Source: Megascapheus bottae (Eukaryota; Chordata; Mammalia; Rodentia; Geomyidae). From it: a DNA stretch of 64,000 bases. Positions within the stretch are counted from its first letter, which is position 1; every line of letters begins with the position of its first letter. Below, piece by piece: positions 43,707-53,918 of the stretch. The notes below the pieces were generated by a model, which was not told the DNA's origin, did not search any database, and was given only the letters and a program-made list of their open reading frames with translations. The DNA lies in contig JANJXV010000024.1 of NCBI GenBank assembly GCA_024803745.1, positions 18,733,927-18,797,926 of the forward strand, given 5' to 3'. The translations under genes were made by a program, and so were the position numbers.

Positions 43707-43900
43707 TACATGAGCATGGGGTACCATCTGGAGGGTCCAATGAAAAGGGAAAGATGTACTAAGGGGAAAATATGTTCGAATTATAATATAAATAATAATG
43801 AAGCCAGTATTATAAAAATCTGCTAAACATGGCTTGAAAATGAAGGGAGTGGACAAATTTGATCAAAGAGAACCATAATCATCTATCAATTTATAGACAT

Positions 43901-44689
43901 ATCACAATGAAATCCCGCCCCACAGTGAACATATACATAACAGAAAGCTCTAGAGAAGTCTGTAGGAAGCCAGGACTCAGGTGGGGAGAGCTTGGAGAGC
44001 AGTGCAGGTGGGACTAAGGGACATGCCAATCTCAGATCTGAGTGAAGGCTGATTCCCACAGTGAGATCTCTGGGCTCCTTCCCCTGGTGTGACCCCACAA
44101 CACCTTCCAGAAGGTACACATTCCAGGAACAAGTCTGGAAGATTCCATCCTAAAGCTTCTAACGTGACCATGGAAAGCTCTCAGATAAGGTCTGAGAATC
44201 CTTCAGTTAAATGGATTTGCACATCCCAGAGCACTGAGCATGGAGGCCAACCACCCACCCAGCTCACACCACCTACCTGCTCACAACACTCTTCTGGCTC
44301 ACACCACACACCTAGTTCACACCACCTACCTGCTCACACCACCCTTCCAGGTCACACCACTTGTCTAGCTCAGCCACCACACAGGTGTCCTTCAGAACCT
44401 CATTTCTACAGGTGACCAGAAGGCTGCTAATCTCCAGGCATTGGGAAAAAGCCAATAAGTACGAAAGAACCAAAACACGTCATCAGGAAGAAAGAACTGA
44501 TCAGCAAAGGACATGCCAAACAAAGAAATGGTTCTTGAGACGGAATTTTGTCATAGACTAAAAAGTCCTTAGGATCATTAAGACAGAGTTCAAGTGATCT
44601 CATGGAATCAAAAAGAAGAAATAAAGGTAAGAAGATGAGAAGACACATAACTTCTAGCTAATTTAAATTCTAAATAGTATTTTTAAAAT
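43901..44689. other. Unique DNA with an imperfect ACC-rich repeat
   Basis: At 44255-44375 the units 'cacaccacctacctgctcac' and 'cacaccac..' recur imperfectly (about five copies of a 20-25 bp CACACCAC unit). No gene. The plus-strand frame 44089-44415 reads through this repeat. Confidence 0.5.
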
Positions 44690-44830
44690 AACAATAATTT
44701 CCAAGATATGATAGCAGAAGCCTGTGATCCTAACTCTTGGGGGAAGCCAAGAGAATTATGTGTTCGGAGTAAGCCTAGACTACCTAGAAAGACCATGGCT
44801 CAAAAAACTTTAATAAAAATAAAAATGAGG
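44690..44830 (+). mobile_element. Old monomeric B1-like SINE
   Basis: Reads gatatgatagcagaagcctg, tgatcctaactcttggggga, agccaagag, then gactacctagaaagaccatg and gctcaaaaa. 7SL-type order, no Geo half, strongly diverged. Confidence 0.55.
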
Positions 44831-44864
44831 AATTTAGAGGATCAGGGTTAACAGAAGACTCTAG

Positions 44865-45020
44865 AGCCAAATTTACCAGCACCCACATTACCATCTACAT
44901 GACTGTGGAAAACATCATTTAATCTGCATCTCAGTGACCATGACTATGAAATGGAAAGAATGATGTTTTATAAGTTTGTTATGAAGATAGGTAATAAGTA
45001 CCTAGCTCTTTTATAATCTC
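44865..45020 (+). mobile_element. MIR SINE relic
   Basis: Reads 'gactctagagccaaatttac', 'catgactgtggaaaacatca', 'tttaatctgcatctcagtga', 'atgaaatggaaagaatgatg', 'aagtttgttatgaagatagg', the MIR order from the tRNA-like part to the core. Confidence 0.62.
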
Positions 45021-45075
45021 TTGCAGTTATAAAGTAGCAAATCAAGTGGTTATACACTAGCATAATTTTTCAAAG

Positions 45076-45255
45076 TGAGCCATCGGTGCCTCGTACCTGT
45101 AGGCCCAGCACAAAGAAGCTGAGGTCTGCAGACTGTGGTTCAAAAAAAGAATCCATGAGACTCTCATCTCTAATTAACCACCTGAATCCCAGAAGTGGTA
45201 AAATGTTGAAACCGCTCAGGGACATCACCCAGGTCCTGAGTTCAAGTCCCAAGAG

Positions 45256-45304
<49 letters not shown>
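45076..45304 (+). mobile_element. 7SL/B1-Geo SINE with (CA)n tail
   Basis: Diverged left half (gccatcggtgcctcgtacct), linker catctctaattaaccacc, Geo half with its A-box region deleted (aagtggtaaaatgttg) and B box (gagttcaagtcccaagag). 45257-45304 is a pure AC tract in the position of the tail. Confidence 0.82.
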
Positions 45305-45306
<2 letters not shown>

Positions 45307-46259
45307 TAAATAAACACCAGAAGGAACGGCTAGAGGTTAGAGGAATGAGAAATTCTTCCCAGGGAAAGAATAGCTCAATAGAAGGTAGGAGAATAGTCAC
45401 ATTTGTGTGAAGTTTGTTTTTATAACCACTAAACAAGCATACATATTTAAGTAACCTTATCACACTGAGCTAACCCAGAGGGATGACAATAGATGACTCT
45501 CACCAAACAACTTCTACAAAAGCTGAGCTCTGACTCAGAGCAAAAAATATCCCTTCCAGCTGCTTCAAAACAAAAAGTAAGCAAAGGGTATATTTCACCA
45601 AGAGGAGAGACAGGTGGCCCAACTAAGCACACAGACTGCAAGCAGACTCACGCTGTGCCTTCCTGCACATGATGCCCCCAATTTTTCCCTTACCTCACTC
45701 CTCAGGACCCCTGAGCCTCATTTCCTGCCTTCCACGACCTCTCCAGCCAAGCTTTCCTTAGGCTGCTTCCTTCTCAGGGGGGACAAAAGAAATCGTGGCA
45801 GCTTGACTGAGTAGTTACTGAATTGTATTCTCAAATCTTTCAAGTTTTCTATTAAATGGCCCCTATGCTGTTTCACCAGGGAAAGTAACTCTTGCAGAAG
45901 AAATGTTGCTTGTATAAGATGAACTGTTGGCACTCTATGTTCTACATGAGGTGGGCAATTATAGTCACTGGGAGAGGTGTCTGTCAATGAAAAATCTCCC
46001 TAAGAGATTTCTGAAGAAGACAGAAAATAAGTCAATTTTGGGATCTCCTCAAAAAATGGAAAATAGTTCAGGATTTAGCCAGCTGAATATGGAGAATTAC
46101 ACATAATGACAATCACTCTTTCTGCTTTTGCTACAGGCAGTGAAGAAATAGAGAATAAATAAATGCATACAGAGGTAGAGAGTGTTAACCACTGTAACCT
46201 CTGATAGAGAATCCAGCTGTGGCAACTGAGGACAGAGTTCTGTGACAAGATTCTGCCAC
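45305..46259. other. Unique DNA, no gene seen
   Basis: No recognised repeat. Short open frames on both strands (45447-45641, 45614-45814, 45718-45987) without motifs. Confidence 0.45.
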
Positions 46260-46440
46260 CACCCCCTGCCATGCATAATGGCACATTCCTAGAATCCCAG
46301 CTACTCAGGAAGCAGAGACAGGGAGATCACAAGACTGGATCTTAAAACCAATGAACAGAAGGGATGGGGACACAGCTCAAGTGGTAGAGCATGAAGCCTC
46401 TAGAGTCAATTCCTAGAACCACAAAAATAAAAAGACTTTA
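46260..46440 (+). mobile_element. Old B1 plus ID composite SINE
   Basis: B1-like half (atgcataatggcacattcct, agaatcccagctactcagga, agcagagacagggagatca) joined to an ID-like half (gggacacagctcaagtggta, gagcatgaagcc, gtcaattcctagaaccac) and an A-rich tail. It has no Geo module. Confidence 0.65.
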
Positions 46441-47194
46441 AGAGAAAGAAAAACTTGACTCCAACTGTACCTGAAAATTTGGAACTAAACTGAAAACTCT
46501 GAACAACAACAAACAAAACAGGTTTACAAGGAGCTAGGAAAGAGTGTATTACTCAGTTATTGAAGATTAAAAAAAAAACCCAACATATCAGCACCATAGG
46601 AAGACTGGTACCAATAAATTACACCCAGGTGGAGTTTAATACAGTGTATTAAAACCACTTTAATGTCTGTTAAATTGCAGTATCATACGGTTTTAAAGTA
46701 AAATGAAACAATCATTCTGCATTTCCTTCTCAAACTGAGTTTATGTTCATCTTTGTAATCATGTTTGCTGTTTTACATAAAGCAAATACTTTCCAAAATC
46801 ACTCCTGAAACATTTACCTACTAGGTAGGAAAAACAAGACTCACATTATGTCATAGCTATGTACCCCAGGTATTTTTAGTTTTGTGGTGTGGAAATCACA
46901 CACATGTACACACAAAATCCCAGCAGAATTTCTGGAAATAGCCTCCTGGATCTCACACGACCTTTTGGTCAGAGATACTCTACATGCTGAATTCACACGT
47001 CCAGAGAAAAAGTAGCAAAACACAGTTTATAACTGTTCTGATGCCCCTCTCTGTCACATCCCCCCGGGTCCAGATCAGCATGTTGGCAAGCTAACACAAT
47101 GCAGTCTCATCTATTCTGTTTCCATTAAACCCGAAATCGTGATAGAGATATAGTCTGTAGAGATATGGTCATCATATCGGTAGAATCGAACTAC
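46441..47194. other. Unique DNA, no gene seen
   Basis: AT-rich. No recognised repeat or coding signal. Confidence 0.5.
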
Positions 47195-47480
47195 TCATTG
47201 GAGTGCAACTTCTCAGGAGGTAGAGATCAGGAGAATTATGGTTCCAAGCTATCCCAAACCAAACAGTAGTAGTCGTCATAGCAGTAAATTAGCAAAACTC
47301 CATTTTAACCGCTAAGCTAGCTGTAAGAGAAGCTTTGTAGAAGGATCTGACCCTGGATATAAACATAAAACCCTGCCTAAGAAATTGAGCAAATAAAAAA
47401 AAGAGGTAGAGATATGGCTCAAGTAGTAGATCACTTGCCTAACAAGTGTCAGGCATTAAGGTTCAGTACTGAAAATAAAT
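47195..47480 (+). mobile_element. Possible old B1-ID composite SINE
   Basis: Weak B1-like start (ggagtgcaacttctcaggag, gtagagatcaggagaatta) and a clearer ID-like end at 47403-47475 (gagatatggctcaagtagta, gatcacttgcctaacaagtg, ggttcagtact). Confidence 0.45.
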
Positions 47481-47714
47481 GAAAAGAATATAAACACAAA
47501 AGGAGGAAAGGAAATGAAGAGAAGACTGTTTCATCTCATGATTCCCTCTCTCTTATCCAGCCTTATATTATTTAACCATTTTTCTAGCTTTGGTCAGTTC
47601 AGCCTTCCAACTTAACGATGAACTCACGAACAAGAGCTACTCCTTGCTGATCCACGGGCCCTGGATTACCAGAATTTCTACAGGATGCTCAAGAGATTTT
47701 ACTAAGACAAAATG

Positions 47715-47739
47715 AAGCCTACTTAAAGCAAGTAGGCTT
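47715..47739. repeat. Perfect hairpin, 10-bp arms, 5-nt loop
   Basis: aagcctactt at 47715-47724, loop aaagc, then its exact complement aagtaggctt at 47730-47739. No repeat family explains it, and no T-run terminator or miRNA-scale stem is present. Confidence 0.9.
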
Positions 47740-48496
47740 TAAAAATTGCTTAAAATTACCAAAATAATATGACATCTGCTTAGAGGAAAGAAAGCATTCT
47801 GAACGGTTTCTGATCAACAGTCCAAGCCCCAGGCCTGCTCATTCTCTATGCCAAAGACAACCAATCTTGACGAATAGAATTGGCTTTCGAGCTTCATTGC
47901 ATTTATTGCTAATGTAAGAAAAAAAAGATGATAATGAAAAAGGATGCCAGTTTCAAATTATTCATGTCTCTTTACTTAAATAGGGCCAAAATATTTGGAA
48001 ACACTGCCAGTGGTTATTCCAAGTTGTTGGACTCATAATCCAACAAACATAGATTGTTTGCATTGGGAGTGATGGCATTTCTATTTTCATACTTTATTAA
48101 CTGAGACAGGCTTTCCCCCTCCTCCAACATGGAGAAGACATAAGTCAATGTGACCCTAGAATTAGCGACAGATCACGAGTAGGGGGTGGGTGGAGAGAAG
48201 GGTGAGTCAGGGTCACAATGGAAAAAGCTACCCTAGAGTCAGCATTGGCAAAGGAGGTGAATTGTCATACTTTTTCTTTCCTCTTAGCAAGCACCCAGCT
48301 GAACAAGATAAGATGATCCCCTGGGACAAGCTCATAACACCCAGTATACTGTAGACCAGGGAAGTTCCACCCTCAAAGACACAGCCCTCTTATTTTCAAA
48401 CAGTAAATTCATCTACAAAAGAAAAAGAAAAAGAAAAAAAATCCCTTGGAATTGTTCTTAACAAGGTATCTTTTATATTGGCAAAAGCAAATGTAA
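47740..48496. other. Unique DNA, no gene seen
   Basis: No recognised repeat or coding signal. A short AAAG-type patch at 48418-48440. Confidence 0.5.
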
Positions 48497-48728
48497 GCTG
48501 GGCACCAGTAGCTCACAACTATAATCTTAGCTATTCAGGAGGCTGAGATCTGAGGATCAGAGTTCAAAGCCAGCCCAGGTACTAAAAAGTCAGTGACACT
48601 CTTAACTCCAATTAACCATGAGGAAACCACAAGTGGCACAGGGGCTCAATGTGGTAGAGAGCTGCTAGCTAAAGAACTCAGGGACAGCGCTCAAGTCCAG
48701 AGTTCAAGCCACACAACCGACAAAACAC
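48497..48728 (+). mobile_element. 7SL/B1-Geo dimeric SINE
   Basis: gctgggcaccagtagctcac, attcaggaggctgagatctg, linker cttaactccaattaaccatg, Geo half (aagtggcacaggggctcaat, gagttcaagccacacaaccg). Confidence 0.9.
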
Positions 48729-49254
48729 ATATATTAAATGATAGCATACTTCTAACATGTAATGGCAAGAGATATTCTGCCAAGACATTACAATTGAAGA
48801 AATGCTTACCTTGGTAATCAATATGATTAACTTGATGAGTGGATGCTTACTAGCCTTGCCAAGAAAACAGAATATGACTGCCCTGGACAACCAGCCCCTG
48901 AAGACATCCTGGACTATAGCAAAACTAGCATCCTGAAACACGCAAGGACACAGGGCTGAAAAACAGCCCTATGATAAAAACTCCATGGACTTAAAGGACT
49001 CACAAGGTTGAGAATCAAGAGGAAGAGGAGAGGGGTCAAGGAGCTGGACCACTGGGCAGCTGTTTGGCAAATAATGAGAAGAGAGACAGAGAAATTATGT
49101 GGCAAAATCTACATTGACATACTCCAAGAAGATAATGTGTTTTTCTTAAAATGGAGGAAGAACTCCAGGCCTTGAGAGAAAAACAAATCACAACAACCCC
49201 CAGCCTTGAAAAGATGGAAATAGAAACAGGTGTTTGTCAAGTACTCCCTATGGG
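48729..49254. other. Unique DNA, no gene seen
   Basis: No recognised repeat. Short minus-strand frames lack motifs. Confidence 0.45.
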
Positions 49255-49400
49255 CAGAGGTTTGACAAATTAATCGGAACCAGTCCTCACACAACAGTAG
49301 GCATCATTTTCATTTAATAGGTGAGCAGACAGGCTTACAAAGGCCAGGCAACTTGCTGAAGGCTACAGAAGCAAACGACACAGATCCAGTGTACCGGACA
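49255..49400 (-). mobile_element. MIR SINE relic
   Basis: The plus strand reads 'acacaacagtaggcatcatt', 'ttcatttaataggtgagcag', 'acaggcttacaaaggccagg', 'caacttgctgaaggctacag', 'agatccagtgtaccgga', the antisense MIR order (ccattttacagatgaggaaac, gttaagtaacttgcccaagg, ctgggatttgaaccc). Confidence 0.65.
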
Positions 49401-49556
49401 CAACATCCATGTTCTAGGTAGACACAGTGGAGGAACAGAAAGGAGGAGAAACCATAAATCTAAACACAAAGGCATTATATTATATTTTATATATGTAAGA
49501 TCACTGAAGTATATAACAAATAAGCAAGCTAGACCCATTATAGCTAGTCTATTATA

Positions 49557-49798
49557 GCCAGGCATGGTGGCTCATGCCTGTAATCCTAGCTACTCAGAAG
49601 GTTGAAATCTGAGGATCATGGTTCACAGCCAGCCAGGTACTTAAAAGGTCCATGAGTCTCTTATCTCCAATTAATCACCAGAAAACTAGAAGTGGTACTG
49701 TGGCTTCAGGGATAGGGTCGAAGCTTTGAGCTAAAGAGCTCAGGGACACCACCCAGGCCCAGAGCTCAAGTCCCGTGACTGACCAAAAAAAAAAAAAG
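49557..49798 (+). mobile_element. 7SL/B1-Geo SINE with perfect 11-bp TSD
   Basis: Well-preserved copy: gccaggcatggtggctcatg, cctgtaatcctagctactca, cttatctccaattaatcacc, agtggtactgtggcttcagg, then A13. The flanks agtctattata at 49546-49556 and 49799-49809 are identical, so this is one of the younger insertions here. Confidence 0.97.
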
Positions 49799-49809
49799 AG
49801 TCTATTATA

Positions 49810-50599
49810 CTTTTATACTTTTGAAGTCACTTAAGCTTTTTATGCAACTAATTTGCGCCATTGTTTGAAAATGCTACTGGGTTCTACTTAAAAAGCCTTT
49901 AAAAAAACAGCTGAAAGTCTATACTCCAAAACAATGAACTTTGCTTCAGAGAGAGCTTTAGTAAAAAGACAGAGACACTAGGTGTTCACTGTGTGAGTAA
50001 CTGGTGTCCTAGATTCATGTCTCCAACTGTTCTGTCATAGCAAGGCTGAGGCAGACGACCCCACATCATTTACCGAGCAGATGAATTTCCTAGCAAAGAA
50101 GAGAAGAGGGTTGTCTACATTTTAAAATAGACAAATGCCACTCTTTTCTAAAGCCAAGTTGTAAGTACCCCTGGCATTTCACAGAGGACCATCTATAGGC
50201 TATATCTAAACTCACTAGAGGATTTGATACTGAATCAGAAAGATGCTACCATTTGAGTATCATGAAACTGTACCCCCAACAAAAATAATTTTATTGTAGA
50301 AAACAAAGGAATTCCTATGAGTTCCAATTTTCCAGACTATGCTTTTATTTTATTACTTTTTTTAAAATCCAACTCTGACATAGGTCAGTGAAAAGGAAAA
50401 TTGCCTGAGCAAGTTCTGCCTGTACAAACCCAAACAAGAAATGTCCAGGCATTTCTACCCACATCAAACCCCCAGCACTGAAGATTTCCCCTATTGCAAA
50501 TACAATTAAAATGTCTATGTTACATGCATGAATAGTGGTTCAACCACTGTCTAGTTCAGGTTCATATGTGGCTAACACACATGTATTGTTATCATCTCC
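49810..50599. other. Unique DNA, no gene seen
   Basis: No recognised repeat or coding signal. Confidence 0.5.
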
Positions 50600-50646
<47 letters not shown>

Positions 50647-50658
50647 GTAAAAGTAAAG

Positions 50659-50689
<31 letters not shown>

Positions 50690-50704
50690 AGTAAAAGTAA
50701 AGTT
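50600..50704. repeat. Duplicated (AC)n plus 16-bp flank
   Basis: (AC)n at 50600-50645, the 16-mer aagtaaaagtaaagtt at 50645-50660, a second (AC)n at 50661-50689 and the same 16-mer at 50689-50704. The identical 16-mers show a tandem duplication of part of the tract with its flank. Confidence 0.97.
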
Positions 50705-51399
50705 GGACTCAACCTTCGCCCCATCCAGGGCTGCTTTCCCTTCCAGCGGTGCCACATGGCTGAGCAGCTGCAGTGGTCTGGTGCCCAGAAGCCCCCTTGT
50801 CAAGTGTCATCTACTCCATGGGAGGCAAACATGACCCCCTCATTTAAAACCACAGTTACGCCCCACCTAATTCCCTCCCTCTATTCTTCCTCAGCCCAGT
50901 ACTACAGAAAACAAAATGGGATGGGCTTTAGAAATGGATGGGGAAAAAAGCAAGCAAGTGAGTGTCAAGGTTTCTGTGACATCATGGGGGCGTTATCAGT
51001 GGCTGCTAATTACTTCTGACAATATGTGAGAATTCTCCATCTGCTTCAGCATCCATAGCCATTCTCAAGTATTTCCATTCACCACTTTTTCCAGGCAGAT
51101 CTACTAACAGATTTTTTTTCTTTTCTTTTCTTCCTTTCTTCTTTATTTTAACACAGTGGGTTAAAGTTGACTCAGACTCACAGGCAGAAGTTCTCTGACT
51201 CATCTTGATTTTCCTAATTTTTAACTGCTTAACTCCTGAAAATGTAGTCTCCACTGACCCTTAGATCTACTCTTATAGGAAAAGGAGTTTTCCCAAGGTC
51301 TAATAGACAGCTACCATGTTCGAGGCAAGCCCTTCTCTGTTTCCCAGATTTTCCTCTTCCCTGTCATAGTCTATCCTGATCCCTCTGTCATTCACCTTT
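50705..51399. other. Unique DNA, no gene seen
   Basis: No recognised repeat apart from a T/C-rich patch at 51112-51150. Frames at 50756-51019 and 51006-51254 lack motifs. Confidence 0.45.
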
Positions 51400-51575
51400 T
51401 TGTTTTTTTTTTAACTCAGGGCTTGAGCACTGTCCTTGGGCTTTCTCAAGGCTAGAGCTCTAATGAGCAACAGCACCACTTCCTGCTTTTTCTACGTACG
51501 TGGTACCAAAGAACCCAACTCAGGTTTTCATGCATGCTGGGCAAGAACTATACCACTAGGCCAAACTCCCAGCCC
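51400..51575 (-). mobile_element. IDL-Geo SINE with 15-bp TSD
   Basis: Minus-strand copy lacking the 'gccagtcctggggcttg' end next to its tail. Geo part (ttgagcactgtccttgggct, tctcaaggctagagctct) and ID part (gaacccaactcaggttttca, ccactaggccaaactcccag). The flanks ctgtcattcaccttt (51385-51399) and ctgtcattcactttt (51576-51590) match at 14 of 15. Confidence 0.93.
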
Positions 51576-51854
51576 CTGTCATTCACTTTTCTTTCCTATC
51601 CAGTTCTTGGATTAAGGGTGAATAACTATGCACCTTCCTGGTGCCAAAGTCTACATGATTGTAGGATTAACTTAATGTACACACAGTCTGCATTCATGTG
51701 TCTTAAATTCAGATGGTGATATATATGCATGTCAATGCATGCACACATGTGTTGTATGATGATTCCTTGTAGCTAGACAAATTACTGACCATACTTTGGA
51801 CTAATAATTCCTCACTGATCAATGTAAACAGCAATGATATTCCCTAAGTTTATA

Positions 51855-52060
51855 TGAAGATGCTATTTATAATGCCAAAACACTGGGAAATCTTAAGCAG
51901 TAGGAAACTTGATTAGATAAATTTGTTACACATTTTACAGGATACTATCCTGTCATTAGGAACAATGAAGTAGATGATTATATTCTCATATTGAAAGACA
52001 TCAACCAATGATGCATTGTTAAAGGAAAGAAGAAGCAGTAAGATAGATAGACGTTTGTGA
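51855..52060 (+). mobile_element. Old L1 (L1M-like) 3' fragment
   Basis: Reads 'atgccaaaacactgggaaat', 'aagcagtaggaaacttgatt', 'agataaatttgttacacatt', 'ggatactatcctgtcattag', 'gaacaatgaagtagatgatt', 'attgaaagacatcaaccaat', a degraded match to old L1 ends ('caaaacactggaaacaacc...ggagactggttaaataaa...aatgaggtagatct'). Confidence 0.6.
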
Positions 52061-52419
52061 GTGCAATGAGTGAATCATTGTGCTAGACTGATGTGTTTCC
52101 CTGTTTCAAATCATGGTTGAGATGGAGCCATCCATTAGCCAGAGACAGACACATCACCAAACAAAAGACCAGACCCACTACGAGTCAACAAACGCTTTTG
52201 AGATGATTACAATGATTGGATGAGCAATTTACCCTTTAACTCAAATCACTCAGAAGGGAGTTATGAGTAGTTCACTTCAGTAACAGAAGAGAACATATTT
52301 TAAGGGCTAGGTTATACACTTATTTATACCACACTTATTTCAACCAGTTGAAAACATTGACTGTCACTTTGCTACATGTGTAAGAGTTCATTTAAAAATT
52401 CTTATTAAAAATATGGAGG
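52061..52419. other. Unique DNA, no gene seen
   Basis: No recognised repeat or coding signal. Confidence 0.5.
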
Positions 52420-52630
52420 GAGCTGGGTGTTGCTGACTCACAATTGGAATCCTCGCTACTTAGGAGACCAAGATCTGAGGGTGATGGTTCAAAGTCAACC
52501 AGGACAGAAAAGTCCCAGAGATTCCATCTCTAATGAGCCAGCAAAAAGCTGAACCAGAGGAGTGGCTCGAGTGGCACAGTGCCAGACATGAGCAACCAAG
52601 AAAAGCAGGAACACAGCAGGAGGTCCTAAG
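52420..52630 (+). mobile_element. Diverged 7SL/B1-Geo SINE
   Basis: gagctgggtgttgctgactc, cctcgctacttaggagacca, agatctgagggtgatggttc and a damaged Geo half (aggagtggctcgagtggcac). The end is truncated before a recognisable B box or tail. Confidence 0.75.
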
Positions 52631-52789
52631 TATTTATTCTAGCAGTGTATAATCAACAAAGACAATTTCTGAATTTTATTTAAACCTTATAAAACCATCA
52701 CAATCAGAGAGGGAGTAGAACACACTATGTCAAAGCTCCCAAGTCAGTCAGTGAAGAGTGTGGAGTTCCATTTTCTTTCCTATGTTGTT

Positions 52790-53020
52790 ATTTTTTATTG
52801 CAGTTCCTGGGGCTTGAACTGAGGGCATGGGCGCTGTCCCTGAACTTCTTTATGTTAAAGGCTAGCCCTCAACCACTTGGGCCACAACACCACTTCCAGC
52901 TTTTTCTGAGTAGTTCATTGATAATAAGAGTGGACATTTCTGCCTGGGCTGGTTTCAAACCATGATCCTCAGATCTGAACAGCAAGGAGTACAGGTATGA
53001 GCCACCATTGTCCAGCTTGT
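52790..53020 (-). mobile_element. 7SL/B1-Geo dimeric SINE
   Basis: Geo half (cagttcctggggcttgaact, caaccacttgggccacaaca), linker (gtagttcattgataataaga) and B1 half (cctgggctggtttcaaacca, gtacaggtatgagccacc). Confidence 0.88.
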
Positions 53021-53282
53021 TTCTTCTTTATGATATTGAAATTTATATAATGGTGGAAAATATGGAAATATACTTTTAGTGTATATTAATCATAGTAAGG
53101 GGTTTCACCATGGTGATTCACAAGTGCGTATATTGTGATTTAGCCAGACTAACCTCATCACTTGCTCTCTCTTAATTCAAGTGAGACCATGAAGCATTGA
53201 TTAAGAAACTAGCAATGAAGAAGCCAAGATGAAAGGAGCCTCGCTTTCCATGAAGACCTGTGACTGACAATCAATAGGAACA
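53021..53282. other. Unique DNA
   Basis: No recognised signal. Confidence 0.5.
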
Positions 53283-53350
53283 CAGAGAAAGAGGGGGAGG
53301 GCGGGGTAAAGGAAGAGGGACAGGGGGAGGGAGAGGGAGAGAGGCAGAGA
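53283..53350. repeat. G-rich purine tract
   Basis: About 65 bp of G and A with runs of three to five G's (gagggggagggcgggg, cagggggagggagaggga). The plus strand could form a G-quadruplex. No gene lies within 1 kb that it could regulate. Confidence 0.85.
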
Positions 53351-53641
53351 ATGACTGTGGATCTCGAGTCACCTCTGACAGTCTTTCCCTGTCATTGAGC
53401 CCTGTAATTATACTTGAGAAAGCATTATCTTCAAAGGTGACCATAGAAACCATTAGATCACTAACAGGACAGGCACCTAAGAGCTTAAGAACATAGCGAT
53501 GGCTCCCAAATTTCTCATTTAAACAATCCAGAGAAGGGAAGGGTGATCCCAGAGCCATTTATTAAATCTGAAGAGAAATTCTATGAAGGTGAATGGGTAT
53601 TTGGAAAAGTGGACAAGTATAGTGATATGAGTTAAGCTTAT

Positions 53642-53647
<6 letters not shown>

Positions 53648-53724
<77 letters not shown>

Positions 53725-53904
53725 AGTCCTGGGGCTTGAGCTCAGGGCTTGGGCACTGTCCTTGGACTTTCCCAAAGCTAGTACTCCACTACTTGAGCCA
53801 CAGCACCACTCTTGGCTTTTTCTGTATATGTGGTATCAAGGAATCGAACCAGGACTTGGTGCCTGCTAGTCAAACACTCTACCACTAGGACATGCTCCCT
53901 GCCC
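53648..53904 (-). mobile_element. IDL-Geo SINE whose tail is a (CT/GA)n microsatellite
   Basis: The SINE body is 53720-53904 (gccagtcctggggcttgagc, cactacttgagccacagcac, aggaatcgaaccaggacttg). 53648-53719 is an uninterrupted CT tract. The target-site duplication aagcttataatctt (53634-53647) and aagctcgtaatctt (53905-53918) encloses the CT tract together with the SINE, so the microsatellite is part of the insertion. Confidence 0.95.
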
Positions 53905-53918
53905 AAGCTCGTAATCTT

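Larger units (their letters stand above)
43100..43900 (+). mobile_element. L1 ORF2 3' end and 3' UTR, split by a SINE
   Basis: Before the SINE: 'cacacccatgtttagcatag', 'cactattcacagcagccaag', 'aaagaaaatatggcatgtct', 'accatggagtattattcata', the well-known end of L1 ORF2. After it: 'aaatgaaattacaccattt', 'gcaaatggatggacttggaa', 'cagaatgagcagaataagca', then 3' UTR with an ATG microsatellite and 'gacaaatttgatcaaagaga'. Frames are broken. Confidence 0.82.

Noticed and set aside
47715..47739. microRNA precursor or intrinsic terminator
   Set aside because: The stem is only 10 bp, far shorter than a miRNA hairpin, and bacterial-type terminators are not expected in a mammalian genome.
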